This document shows, one piece after another, positions 25,698-33,287 of a stretch of DNA of 64,000 bases; position 1 is the stretch's first letter, and the number at the start of each line of letters is the position of its first letter. The notes beneath the pieces were generated by a model. It was not told where the DNA came from and made no database searches. It saw only the letters and a program-made list of their open reading frames with translations. The position numbers and the translations under genes are program-made. The stretch comes from Xylanibacter ruminicola. GTDB lineage: Bacteria; Bacteroidota; Bacteroidia; Bacteroidales; Bacteroidaceae. Where the stretch lies: contig NZ_FNRF01000001.1 in NCBI RefSeq assembly GCF_900107775.1, positions 806,001 through 870,000 on the forward strand, read 5' to 3'.

Positions 25698-26336
25698 TTA
25701 GCAATCCTTGGCCGGGATGGCTGTGGTTTTTATGAATAGGGTATCATTCTCGGCTTGAATCTGTATCCACTCGAAGTTGTTCATCATCTCTACAACTTTC
25801 TCTAAAGTGTACTCAGGCTTCCATCGGTAGAACAGACGCAGGCGTGGTGCGTCTTCGTTCTGATAAACCACTTTGACGTTGTAGTGATTAGATATATCCT
25901 GGAATATCTCGCCTAATGGAACGTTGTCGTAGAGCTTAGGCTCTGTTGATATAGAGTCGGCCTCTACTGTTTGCTGATTTGAATTAGAAATACGTGTCTC
26001 CTGGGTAGGGGATTGCAATTCTCCAGCATCATGATTACCATAAACATGGCGCGAGATATGTATAGCTGCCAGGGCTATGCCTGAGAGCATGAGGATGCCA
26101 ATAAATATTGCTGCCACACGGAGCCAGTTTCGCCTAGAAGATGGTGTAAGTCTCTTCCATTCGACATCGATGGTTTTGTCGTCGATTTCCTTTTGGGAAT
26201 CGAATGCACTTTTGGTCTTAGCCATCAGGGTATAGATTTCACGGCATTCTTCGTCGGACAGTATTTCCTGCCATTCTTCGGCCGTGTAGAGCTGGGGTTG
26301 CTCCATCATTTGGAACAAAAGTTCGGTCTTGTTCAT
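25698..26336 (-). CDS. FecR-like anti-sigma factor (DUF4974 C-terminus)
   Basis: 212 aa. A cytoplasmic N-terminus (about 1-68) includes YTAEEWQEILSDEECREIYTLM, which should bind the sigma factor. One membrane helix (about 73-93, WLRVAAIFIGILMLSGIALAA) follows, then a short periplasmic linker and a C-terminal STN-like DUF4974 domain (about 132-205, VPLGEIFQDISNHYNVKVVYQ). The central FecR domain is much reduced compared with usual 300-350-aa FecR proteins, so this is a compact version. It sits between the ECF sigma gene (4-base gap) and the receptor gene (15-base gap). Confidence 0.82.
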   Translation of the reverse strand: MNKTELLFQMMEQPQLYTAEEWQEILSDEECREIYTLMAKTKSAFDSQKEIDDKTIDVEWKRLTPSSRRNWLRVAAIFIGILMLSGIALAAIHISRHVYGNHDAGELQSPTQETRISNSNQQTVEADSISTEPKLYDNVPLGEIFQDISNHYNVKVVYQNEDAPRLRLFYRWKPEYTLEKVVEMMNNFEWIQIQAENDTLFIKTTAIPAKDC

Positions 26337-26340
26337 CTTA

Positions 26341-26838
26341 CTAATTTCTTTTTAGGTGTTCACGTAATTGTAGAAGTGCACTGCGCAGATGCTTGTAGAT
26401 GGTGGTTTCGCTAACACCGAGACGATGGGCTATCTCACGGAAAGTGAGTCCATCGCGGAAGTGTAACTCTATTATTTCACGACAGATAGGCGGCATTAAC
26501 TGACTGATGCCTACTGACAGGGCTTTTAGTTCCTCGTTGCCCCCATCTGGTGGAATGATAGTGGTGTCCTGATCAAGGAGATAGAGTCGTTGAACTCGCT
26601 CCTGAATCTTCCTGTTTCGTATCACATTCAAACATCGGTTACGTACACTGATGAGTAGGAACGCTGCTGCCGTTTGATCGTGCAACTCAAAAGTTGGCGA
26701 TGCAAGTAGCTGGGCAAAGACATCGTGCACTATGTCCTTGCTCTCAGCATCATCGTGCAAAAGTATGGTGGCCAGCCGATACATCTGCCGGTAATGCTGT
26801 TTGAACAGCGTTTCAAGATTCTTTTCTCTTGTTGTCAT
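26341..26838 (-). CDS. ECF-type sigma factor of the receptor operon
   Basis: 165 aa using the ATG at 26838 (TTREKNLETLFKQHYRQMYRLA). An in-frame ATG 15 bases upstream is possible. Region 2 is at about 10-80 (DAESKDIVHDVFAQLL, then LLISVRNRCLNVIRNRK) and region 4 at about 110-160 (LPPICREIIELHFRDGLTFREIAHRLGVSETTIYKHL). It is the first gene of sigma / FecR-like / receptor, an organisation that autoregulates when the receptor binds its ligand. Confidence 0.92.
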   Translation of the reverse strand: MTTREKNLETLFKQHYRQMYRLATILLHDDAESKDIVHDVFAQLLASPTFELHDQTAAAFLLISVRNRCLNVIRNRKIQERVQRLYLLDQDTTIIPPDGGNEELKALSVGISQLMPPICREIIELHFRDGLTFREIAHRLGVSETTIYKHLRSALLQLREHLKRN

Positions 26839-26916
26839 ACACCTATAATACACACGAGAAACGATTTACTAAACCCCAAATGGCATTTTTTTGTGATAAA
26901 CATCTATTATGTTTGC

Positions 26917-26924
26917 CAAAGTTA
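26917..26924 (-). promoter_or_regulatory. Possible -7 box of the ECF/FecR/receptor operon
   Basis: TAACTTTG on the minus strand, 78 bases before the sigma-factor ATG; no clear -33 partner. Confidence 0.35.
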
Positions 26925-26940
26925 CTGAAAACGGTACAAA

Positions 26941-26977
26941 AAAGCCCTCGGCCAAGCCCAGAAATCGGGTGCCGAGG
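26941..26977 (-). terminator. Terminator of the abiE operon
   Basis: CCTCGGC / GCCGAGG stem (26946-26952, 26971-26977) with an inner CCC/GGG pairing, followed on the minus strand by GCTTTTTT. It is 80 bases past the AbiEii stop. Confidence 0.75.
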
Positions 26978-27056
26978 ATGTAGGTCTTAAACTAGTTAAA
27001 GAATTTCTGCCGTTTTCCCTTCATTTTTTGCCAAGGAACTTTCTTATGCAGACCTT

Positions 27057-27932
27057 TTATTCATGCGAAAGTTTTTCCCAATATGGACGCAACTCATTCT
27101 GAATGTAAACTACAACATCTGCAAACATGATATTCTCACTTTTTATAATCTTGTGCAAGAAAGCCTGCCACCTAACTTGCATCTGCTGATTATCGGCAAA
27201 GTCCTTTCGGAAAAACATGGTGTCGGCATCGTATGAGGTGTGTCTGTTCTCAAAGGTACGCATGATGGCTTCCTGCAATGTATCAACGTCATACTTCTCT
27301 TTCGACAAGATGTTGTATAGGTCGTAATAGTCTTTCATGCGACTGCTCTGGTCGGCAAGATCCACTATGGCATGCATCTTCTCCGCAATTACCGTTTCAA
27401 GCGAATAGGCCATGATGTTCACGCTTGGCAGTTGCTCCAGTAGCACAGGGTACTCAAGTTCTATCGGACTTGGTGTAACAACATCGCCAAATCCGATGTC
27501 CATTGTCAACACCTGTGCAATGGAGTCCATTCTCACGGGAATGCTCAAACGGATACCATGATAGTCTTTGAATTCGGTAATGTTCTGTGCCGTAATATTG
27601 TCGATATCGTATGTAATACCATCTTCTTCATATGGAACGGAACATATCTCCTTGAAAGTAGCAACGATAGTTGCCCCCTCATTACTGATGTTGTTACCCA
27701 GGAAGTCAATATCCAACGTGGGACGTGCCGCAAACTTCTCGTAGGCATACATCAGCGCACCACCTTTCAGAAAGAAGTTACTGCGATATTTTGTCTGCGA
27801 CATTCTGTAAAGCAGTCGTTCCTGAAAGTATCGTGTGAGAATGGTCTGATAAAACACATCCTCCTGCTTGGCAATGTTCAGCAGTTTGCTACGGATAGAC
27901 TTGCCGTAATTTGTTATGTTGTCCTTGCTCAT
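27057..27932 (-). CDS. abiEii: AbiEii/AbiGii-type nucleotidyltransferase toxin
   Basis: 291 aa, usual size. The nucleotidyltransferase core motif is clear: FFLKGGALMYAYEKFAARPTLDIDF (split: GGALMYAYEKF, then RPTLDIDFLG) at about 53-78, with the catalytic Asp pair. Further conserved blocks are SLETVIAEKMHAIVDLAD (about 180-197) and RMKDYYDLYNIL (about 201-212). AbiE toxins act as GTP-binding nucleotidyltransferases and some modify tRNA 3' ends, causing growth arrest upon phage infection. Its ATG overlaps the antitoxin stop (27929-27932, ATGA), giving strict coupling. Confidence 0.92.
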   Translation of the reverse strand: MSKDNITNYGKSIRSKLLNIAKQEDVFYQTILTRYFQERLLYRMSQTKYRSNFFLKGGALMYAYEKFAARPTLDIDFLGNNISNEGATIVATFKEICSVPYEEDGITYDIDNITAQNITEFKDYHGIRLSIPVRMDSIAQVLTMDIGFGDVVTPSPIELEYPVLLEQLPSVNIMAYSLETVIAEKMHAIVDLADQSSRMKDYYDLYNILSKEKYDVDTLQEAIMRTFENRHTSYDADTMFFRKDFADNQQMQVRWQAFLHKIIKSENIMFADVVVYIQNELRPYWEKLSHE

Positions 27933-28495
27933 AGTTTCACTTGCAGATATTTTTCGAGAATGGTGCCTACACGGAGTTCTCGGGCATAGTCCATCAACTT
28001 GCTCAGGTTTCTGTTGGGACGTTCAAGATAGTTGCCGATGATTTCTGAACAGACGTCAATTCCGATCTTATTGCGGAACTTCACCGCATCACACACGCAA
28101 CGTTCCACATCATAAAGTCGGATGTTGAAGCCGTCAATCTCCATTGTCATCACGCCAATTCCAAGGATAGCCTCTGTGTAATGGTGAATCTCCACTTTAG
28201 GGAACGACGGAACCGTTACCTTTCTGTCTCTTTTGATGGCCACATGAAAAGCCTGCGGCATCGAGGTCGTTAGCTGGTGAATGTTCCAAGCCGACCACAG
28301 GCACAAGATACCATCTGGAACGATGGTGTTAATGTCAATCATGTTGCCGCTCAGTTGGTCGATATTAGCATACACACCGCGGCGCACTTGAATGAGTTCG
28401 CCCTGCCGTGCACTCTCCAGCATTTTGTAGTAGACCGTTCTACCCTGCTCCTTTATACTGGCTGACGAGATGTATGAATTCTGCTTTTTTGCCAT
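27929..28495 (-). CDS. abiEi: AbiEi-type antitoxin / autoregulator
   Basis: 188 aa. The N-terminal winged-helix (about 1-60; YKMLESARQGELIQVRRGVYA) is the usual AbiEi DNA-binding part, and the C-terminal domain (about 60-188, FHVAIKRDRKV, IRLYDVERCVCDAVKFRNKIG) is the antitoxin domain. In type IV systems antitoxin and toxin do not bind each other, and AbiEi represses its own promoter by binding inverted repeats. A 42-bp symmetric element lies 20 bases upstream of this gene and covers the -7 box. Confidence 0.9.
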   Translation of the reverse strand: MAKKQNSYISSASIKEQGRTVYYKMLESARQGELIQVRRGVYANIDQLSGNMIDINTIVPDGILCLWSAWNIHQLTTSMPQAFHVAIKRDRKVTVPSFPKVEIHHYTEAILGIGVMTMEIDGFNIRLYDVERCVCDAVKFRNKIGIDVCSEIIGNYLERPNRNLSKLMDYARELRVGTILEKYLQVKL

Positions 28496-28514
28496 ACTCT
28501 ATTCTTGAAATCGG

Positions 28515-28556
28515 TACAAAGTTACCACAAATTTTTATAATTGTGGCATTTTTGTA
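28515..28556 (-). promoter_or_regulatory. abiE promoter/operator: 42-bp dyad
   Basis: TACAAA - 4 - CCACAA - 10 - TTGTGG - 4 - TTTGTA, symmetric about 28535/28536, with no mismatch in the four half-sites. The minus-strand -7 box TAACTTTG (28517-28524) lies inside it. A 16-bp palindrome ATTTTTGTACAAAAAT (28548-28563) overlaps the distal edge. Confidence 0.7.
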
Positions 28557-28633
28557 CAAAAATCTTTGTTTTGGTGGTGATTTTTAGAGCTTTATCCTAC
28601 CTGCGAGGTATCAAAGGAACTAAAGAAAGTGCG

Positions 28634-28894
28634 CTATTTTTTCGTTTCGAACGTGATATCCTTGCGGATGGTGCTCAGGTAATTGGGCGTGACACAGAGA
28701 AAAGAGGCGAGGTCCTGTAAGGCAAGGTGATGCACGATGCCGGGACAACGACGTAGCAGCAACTCGTAGCGCTCGCGGGCCGTGGCGCAATGTATGTCGA
28801 GGTAACGCGAACGGAACTGGAAGAGAATATGCTCGGCAATGATGGCACGCAGCATCTGAAGGTCAATACTATTATTGCTGAATTTCTGTTCCAT
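28634..28894 (-). pseudogene. C-terminal fragment of a Crp/Fnr-type regulator
   Basis: 86 aa. The region ATARERYELLLRRCPGIV, then ALQDLASFLCVTPNYLSTIRKD, is the helix-turn-helix end of Bacteroidetes Crp/Fnr-like regulators (normally about 190-220 aa). The entire N-terminal cyclic-nucleotide-binding domain is absent and a stop lies two codons upstream of the ATG, so this is not an annotation error at the start. Either it is a remnant, or a minimal HTH-only protein still made with the ATPase gene 32 bases upstream. The HTH itself has no stop or frameshift. Confidence 0.6.
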
Positions 28895-28926
28895 AAGTCA
28901 GTCGTTGTTACTTCCTGCTGCAAAGA

Positions 28927-30048
28927 TTATTTTCTCTCTATCCACAATTGGAAGAACAGGTCGTAAACAAAATACTCACCATTTTCCTGGGTAATGAGAT
29001 CTTTGTCGAGAAGGCCTCTTAATGCAGACATAACAGAACTTGGCGATTGCAAATGGTATTTCCGCACAAAAGCACCACCCGATACGCTCTTCACTCTTCG
29101 CTCGCAGGCTATGGCTAAAAACACGTTGCGCTGCTTCTCTGACATCTGGGCCAACAGCGTGTTGTAATACTCTGTATACAGATCCAAAATGTAGTTGATA
29201 GCAACGTCGATCATATCTTTACTACACGTTTCGCCTTGTGCGGTATTTAGAAATAGCACGTTCATCAGACGCTGCAGATAAGATGTTATTCCATCAAATC
29301 GCTGATAAACGATGTCTACTACATCAGGCTGGATTGACTTTCCACATTTCTCGAATTGAGCGCAGGCAAACTCTATATACTTTTCGATGGGAATAGGAGA
29401 AAGCCCCATTGTAATGACCGACTGATAGAACGGACGTGACGGCGACAGGAAAATCTCACCCATAAGATGTCGCTTGGAACCTGCAAATAAAAATGTAGCA
29501 TTTGGGCATCTTTGGATATGTGTTCTCAGTGCAGCTTCTACATTTTGACCGTCTGGATACTCTGTTATCTTCTGAAATTCATCGATAGCAACCAAACAAG
29601 GCTTGTCGGCCGTTTTAAGATAGACGAATATCTCGTCGAGAGTAATTGCAGGATTAGTATATGCACCCAAGCCAACTCCCCATACAGGATTGCCATTCAT
29701 ATCGAAAGAAATCTGCTGCTGTATGGACTTAAGGGTGCCAACAAATTTCTCCCAAGTCTTCCTGCCGCGTGGTTTTAATTCATCGAGTATAGCCTGTCCT
29801 AGAAGACTTACAAAGTCGGCTAAAGAGCTTGTGGCATATATATCGATGATAAACGTATAGTACTTTTCCTTAATTTCAGGCTGTGCAAAACAATGATGGA
29901 TCAAATCTGTTTTGCCTAGTCGCCGAGGAGATATCAAGGCCATGTTGTTGTCATTGGTAAGCAACTTTACCAAATCCACAGTCTCTTGTACTCTGTCGCA
30001 GAAGTATTCGGGCCCTGCATATCCTTTGGTTACAAACGGATTTTTCAT
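28927..30048 (-). CDS. P-loop ATPase of the archaeal-type (ATPase_2/STAND-like) family
   Basis: 373 aa. N-terminal PFVTKGYAGPEYFCDR is typical, followed by Walker A SPRRLGKTDLIHH (about 40-52), Walker B PCLVAIDEFQKI (about 149-160), LFAGSKRHLM (sensor-like, about 186-195) and a C-terminal winged-helix (about 300-373, SVSGGAFVRKYHLQSPSSVMSAL is the core; LLDKDLITQENGEYFVYD). Proteins of this type are widespread in Bacteroidales accessory DNA; their role is not established, with suggestions of DNA transactions or defence. It is located next to AbiE and possibly co-transcribed with the Crp-like fragment. Two promoters (30083-30113, 30169-30199) point at it. Confidence 0.85.
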   Translation of the reverse strand: MKNPFVTKGYAGPEYFCDRVQETVDLVKLLTNDNNMALISPRRLGKTDLIHHCFAQPEIKEKYYTFIIDIYATSSLADFVSLLGQAILDELKPRGRKTWEKFVGTLKSIQQQISFDMNGNPVWGVGLGAYTNPAITLDEIFVYLKTADKPCLVAIDEFQKITEYPDGQNVEAALRTHIQRCPNATFLFAGSKRHLMGEIFLSPSRPFYQSVITMGLSPIPIEKYIEFACAQFEKCGKSIQPDVVDIVYQRFDGITSYLQRLMNVLFLNTAQGETCSKDMIDVAINYILDLYTEYYNTLLAQMSEKQRNVFLAIACERRVKSVSGGAFVRKYHLQSPSSVMSALRGLLDKDLITQENGEYFVYDLFFQLWIERK

Positions 30049-30082
30049 ACTCTTTTATCCTTTATAATTACCTTTTCGGCTG

Positions 30083-30113
30083 CAAAGATAAGCAATTATC
30101 AAATACAAACAAA
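30083..30113 (-). promoter_or_regulatory. Proximal promoter of the ATPase gene
   Basis: Minus-strand TTTG (30110-30113), a 19-base spacer and TATCTTTG (30083-30090). Confidence 0.65.
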
Positions 30114-30120
30114 GCTTTTT

Positions 30121-30150
30121 ATCAAAAAAATGATAATCAAAAAAATGATA
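30121..30150. repeat. 15-bp perfect tandem duplication
   Basis: ATCAAAAAAATGATA occurs twice back to back (30121-30135, 30136-30150); each copy is near-palindromic (ATCA...TGAT). It lies between the two ATPase promoters. Confidence 0.85.
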
Positions 30151-30168
30151 ATCCTTACTATTCGGGTA

Positions 30169-30199
30169 CAAAAATACTCTAAATCTTTGAAAACCCAAA
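30169..30199 (-). promoter_or_regulatory. Distal promoter of the ATPase gene
   Basis: Minus-strand TTTG (30196-30199), a 19-base spacer and TATTTTTG (30169-30176). The spacer shares TACTCTAAATCTT with the promoter at 22946-22977. Confidence 0.5.
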
Positions 30200-30225
30200 A
30201 CGAATGGTTTATTTTTAGCTATAAA

Positions 30226-30256
30226 TTTGATTATTCGGATATTATTTGTATCTTTG
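30226..30256 (+). promoter_or_regulatory. Promoter of bcp
   Basis: TTTG (30226-30229), a 19-base spacer and TATCTTTG (30249-30256). Confidence 0.7.
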
Positions 30257-30277
30257 CCGCAGGAACTTAAAACTTAG

Positions 30278-30736
30278 ATGCGTATGAATATTGGTGATAA
30301 GGCGCCAGAAATTCTGGGCAAGGATGAACAGGGACGGGATATCCGTTTGAGTGATTATCGTGGGCGTAAGTTGGTGTTGTACTTTTATCCAAAAGATAAT
30401 ACCAGCGGCTGTACGGCTGAGGCTTGTAGTTTGCGCGACCATTACAACGAACTACAAGGGGCTGGCTACGAGGTGGTGGGCGTGAGTAAGGACTCGGCAG
30501 CATCGCACGTGAAGTTTAAGGAGAAGCACGAATTGCCTTTCCCGTTGATAGCGGATGTGGATAAGGAGCTGCTACAGGCGATGGGTGCCTGGGGCGAGAA
30601 GGTGATGTACGGTAAGAAAACCGAGGGCACCATACGTACCACGTTTATTATTAATGAGGAGGGAGTGATTGAGCAGATTTTTGCCGGCAAGCAGGTGAAA
30701 ACCAAGGAGCATGCCGAGCAGATACTAAGCCGATAA
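30278..30736 (+). CDS. bcp: Thioredoxin-dependent thiol peroxidase (Bcp/PrxQ)
   Basis: 152 aa, normal length. It reduces peroxides with a peroxidatic Cys (about 45) in YPKDNTSGCTAEACSLRD and a resolving Cys five residues later, the PrxQ arrangement. GDKAPEILGKDEQG and TTFIINEEGVI are further peroxiredoxin landmarks. A second ATG two codons in (30284) would give the more usual MNIGDKAP start. The last 12 bases overlap the 3' end of the convergent DMT transporter gene. Confidence 0.93.
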   Translation: MRMNIGDKAPEILGKDEQGRDIRLSDYRGRKLVLYFYPKDNTSGCTAEACSLRDHYNELQGAGYEVVGVSKDSAASHVKFKEKHELPFPLIADVDKELLQAMGAWGEKVMYGKKTEGTIRTTFIINEEGVIEQIFAGKQVKTKEHAEQILSR

Positions 30737-31621
30737 CTTGGGGCGCTTGGTGTTTACCAGGTACATGCCGTACAGGATGAGTACAGTACCGATGATGAAC
30801 CATACGGTAATCTGCTCGTTAAGAACCATCCAGGCAAACACGATGGTGGTAACGGGATTAAGATACACGTAGTTGGTGGCTACCACGGCCCCCAAACGCT
30901 TAAGTACCCAGTTCCATGCCACGTAACAAAGCATGGAGGCTACACAACCTAAGAATAGCAGGTTGGCTAACAACGTGGGCTTGTTGATGACCAGCTGGAT
31001 GTTGAGGTCGGGATGCAGCATGATATAGGGTATCATGGACAGCAGACCGTAAAAGAACACCTTGCGGGTGATGAACACCGTGGGGTAACGCTTGCTAACG
31101 GGGATAATCAGCAGACTGTAGAACGCCCAGCACATACAGGCACCAAAGGCCAACGCATCGCCCAAAGGCGAGAGGTGGAGCACAAAATGGCCGTTCATCA
31201 CCACCATGATGACTCCCAATGCCGCCATAACAGTGCCAGCGGTTTGCCAGCGATTAAGGCGCTCGGTTTTATAGAAAGCGCCGATAATGGCAGAGGCAAA
31301 CAGGGGGCACAGACTCACGATGATGCTGGTGTTGGTGGTTGTGGTGTAGTTCATGGCGCTATTCTCGGTGAGGAAATATAGTGATCCGCCAAATACACCT
31401 AATGCCATCATGTTGAGCTCATCGCGCCAACTGTTGCTGAGCCAATGGATACCCTTTGACAGGCTGTAGCCTAACAACAGCAAGTATGCGATGATAAAAC
31501 GCAGAATAAATATCTGGGCAGCAGTTAGTCCGCCCAGCAACAACAGTTTAGTGCACACAAACGTGACGCCCCAGATGGCCACCACTATAAATGCTATAAA
31601 ATGAGGTAGAAATCGCTTCAT
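30725..31621 (-). CDS. DMT-superfamily (EamA) transporter
   Basis: 298 aa, ten predicted membrane helices arranged as two EamA repeats (about 5-140 and 155-290). WGVTFVCTKLLL and RFIIAYLLLLGYSL are in repeat 1, and CYVAWNWVLKRLGAVVATNYVYLNPV (the second-repeat signature, split here as NWVLKRLGAV, then NYVYLNPV) in repeat 2. It exports or exchanges small metabolites; the substrate cannot be deduced. It is monocistronic with a good promoter. Confidence 0.88.
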   Translation of the reverse strand: MKRFLPHFIAFIVVAIWGVTFVCTKLLLLGGLTAAQIFILRFIIAYLLLLGYSLSKGIHWLSNSWRDELNMMALGVFGGSLYFLTENSAMNYTTTTNTSIIVSLCPLFASAIIGAFYKTERLNRWQTAGTVMAALGVIMVVMNGHFVLHLSPLGDALAFGACMCWAFYSLLIIPVSKRYPTVFITRKVFFYGLLSMIPYIMLHPDLNIQLVINKPTLLANLLFLGCVASMLCYVAWNWVLKRLGAVVATNYVYLNPVTTIVFAWMVLNEQITVWFIIGTVLILYGMYLVNTKRPKLSA

Positions 31622-31641
31622 ATTAAGTAAGTTTATGGGTG

Positions 31642-31674
31642 CAAAGATACAACTATTTTCCCAGATTTAGCAAA
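31642..31674 (-). promoter_or_regulatory. Promoter of the EamA transporter
   Basis: Minus-strand TTTG (31671-31674), a 21-base spacer and TATCTTTG (31642-31649). Confidence 0.65.
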
Positions 31675-31689
31675 AAAAACAAGAATTGC

Positions 31690-31720
31690 TTGCACTTCTC
31701 GGTGAAAAAACGTACCTTTG
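31690..31720 (+). promoter_or_regulatory. Promoter of the SLC13 permease operon
   Basis: TTG (31690-31692), a 20-base spacer and TACCTTTG (31713-31720). Confidence 0.65.
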
Positions 31721-31752
31721 TCCGCATGTTAAATAAACAAATCTGTTGAATC

Positions 31753-33267
31753 ATGGAAACAGAACTGTTATGGGGTTTTAATCTCCAAGCCTGGATCACG
31801 ATTATTACGGTGTTGGGTATGTTTACTACTCTGTTGCTAACAAAGTTGCGGGCCGATGTGGTGTTCTTAGCAGCCATCGGCATATTGCTTGTTACAGGGG
31901 TGCTCGATGCTAAAGAGGCGTTTTCGGGCTTCAGTTCATCGTCGGTAGTGGTTATCGGAGTATTGTTTGTGGTAGTGGCCGGTCTTACCTATACCGGCGT
32001 GCTGCAATGGATAGTGAAAAACCTGTTAGGACAACCCAACAGCTACGGCAAGGCTGTGATACGACTGATGCTGCCTGTGGCCGGACTGAGTTCGTTCTTG
32101 AGTAATACCACGGTGGTGGCCATGTTCGTGGGCATTGTAAAAATGTGGTCGAAAAAGTTGGGCATCTCGCCCTCAAAACTGCTAATCCCTCTGAGTTATG
32201 CCTCGGGTATGGGTGGTGTGTGTACGCTGATTGGTACACCGCCAAACCTGATTATCAGCGGATTGTATGCCGATAAGACGGGTCATGTGATGAACGTGTT
32301 GGCAACTACGATACCAGGCCTGTTCTGCTTGCTGGTAGGTGTGCTGAGCATTATTGCCATGCGTAAGCTGTTGCCCGATAGAAAAGCACCCGAATCGGAC
32401 TTTGAGGATACAGCCGAATATACCGTAGAGCTGCTGGTGCCATCGAACAACAAGTTTATTGGCGAGACATTAGACTATGCTGGTTTGTACGACGTGAAGG
32501 GTGGCCGACTGATCAGGATCCGCCACTTTGATAATGTGCCCGTGGCGCTGAATAAGAATGAGTTTGTGATGGGAGGCGACCATCTGACTTATGCCGGACA
32601 TATTAAAGACATATTGCAGCTGGCTCAGGAGCGCGGATTGCGAGTTGGCGACGAGGTGATAAACGTGGGTAGCAAAACGCTGATATCGGCGCTGATTATG
32701 ATAGCGATGGTAACAGTATCGGCCTTGGGTATTATGCCACTGCTGCATTGTGCCTTTATTGCCGCTGCAGCCATGATGATACTGCACTGCTGTACGCCCG
32801 ACCAGGCCATGCGCGCCATTAACTGGGACATATTGATGGTGTTTGCGGGCAGTGTGGTGCTGGGACTGGCTATTCAGAAAACGGGTATTGCTGAGCGCCT
32901 GGCCATGGGTATTCTGGATGTGTGTGGTACTAACCCGATAGTGGTGATGACAGCCATCTGCTTTGTGGGTACGTTTATCACCGAGTTTATATCAAACACC
33001 GCTGCCGGTGCCATGTTCTTCCCCATCATGTACGAGACTGCCGAGAAGTTGGGTTACGAGCCATTCCCATTCCTGATAGCCCTGATGGTAAGCGTGAGCA
33101 GTAGCTTTGCCACACCTATCGGATCGCCTACACACATGCTGGTGTACGGTCCTGGTGGGTACCGATTCAGCGATTTTATGCGTATAGGACTGCTGATGAA
33201 CCTTATCATACTGGCAGCTAACATATTTATAGTGAACATGGTTTATCCACTAACACCCTTGCAATAA
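31753..33267 (+). CDS. SLC13/DASS-family anion:sodium symporter
   Basis: 504 aa. Two helix bundles carry the paired Na+-site motifs SNTTVV (about 116-121) and SNTAAG (about 415-420) that define the DASS fold, with IGTPPNLII and IGSPTHMLVYGPGG as the matching second motifs. Between the bundles (about 215-305) is a soluble segment resembling a single TrkA-C domain (FIGETLDYAGLYDVKGGRLIRI). The family imports sulfate or di/tricarboxylates with sodium; the substrate is not clear here. It heads a three-gene run with a DMT transporter (20-base gap) and a HAD phosphatase. Confidence 0.9.
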   Translation: METELLWGFNLQAWITIITVLGMFTTLLLTKLRADVVFLAAIGILLVTGVLDAKEAFSGFSSSSVVVIGVLFVVVAGLTYTGVLQWIVKNLLGQPNSYGKAVIRLMLPVAGLSSFLSNTTVVAMFVGIVKMWSKKLGISPSKLLIPLSYASGMGGVCTLIGTPPNLIISGLYADKTGHVMNVLATTIPGLFCLLVGVLSIIAMRKLLPDRKAPESDFEDTAEYTVELLVPSNNKFIGETLDYAGLYDVKGGRLIRIRHFDNVPVALNKNEFVMGGDHLTYAGHIKDILQLAQERGLRVGDEVINVGSKTLISALIMIAMVTVSALGIMPLLHCAFIAAAAMMILHCCTPDQAMRAINWDILMVFAGSVVLGLAIQKTGIAERLAMGILDVCGTNPIVVMTAICFVGTFITEFISNTAAGAMFFPIMYETAEKLGYEPFPFLIALMVSVSSSFATPIGSPTHMLVYGPGGYRFSDFMRIGLLMNLIILAANIFIVNMVYPLTPLQ

Positions 33268-33287
33268 ATAATACGAACTAAACATAA

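Noticed and set aside
27057..30048. Integrated mobile element carrying AbiE and the ATPase
   Set aside because: No integrase, transposase, tRNA junction or flanking direct repeat was seen.
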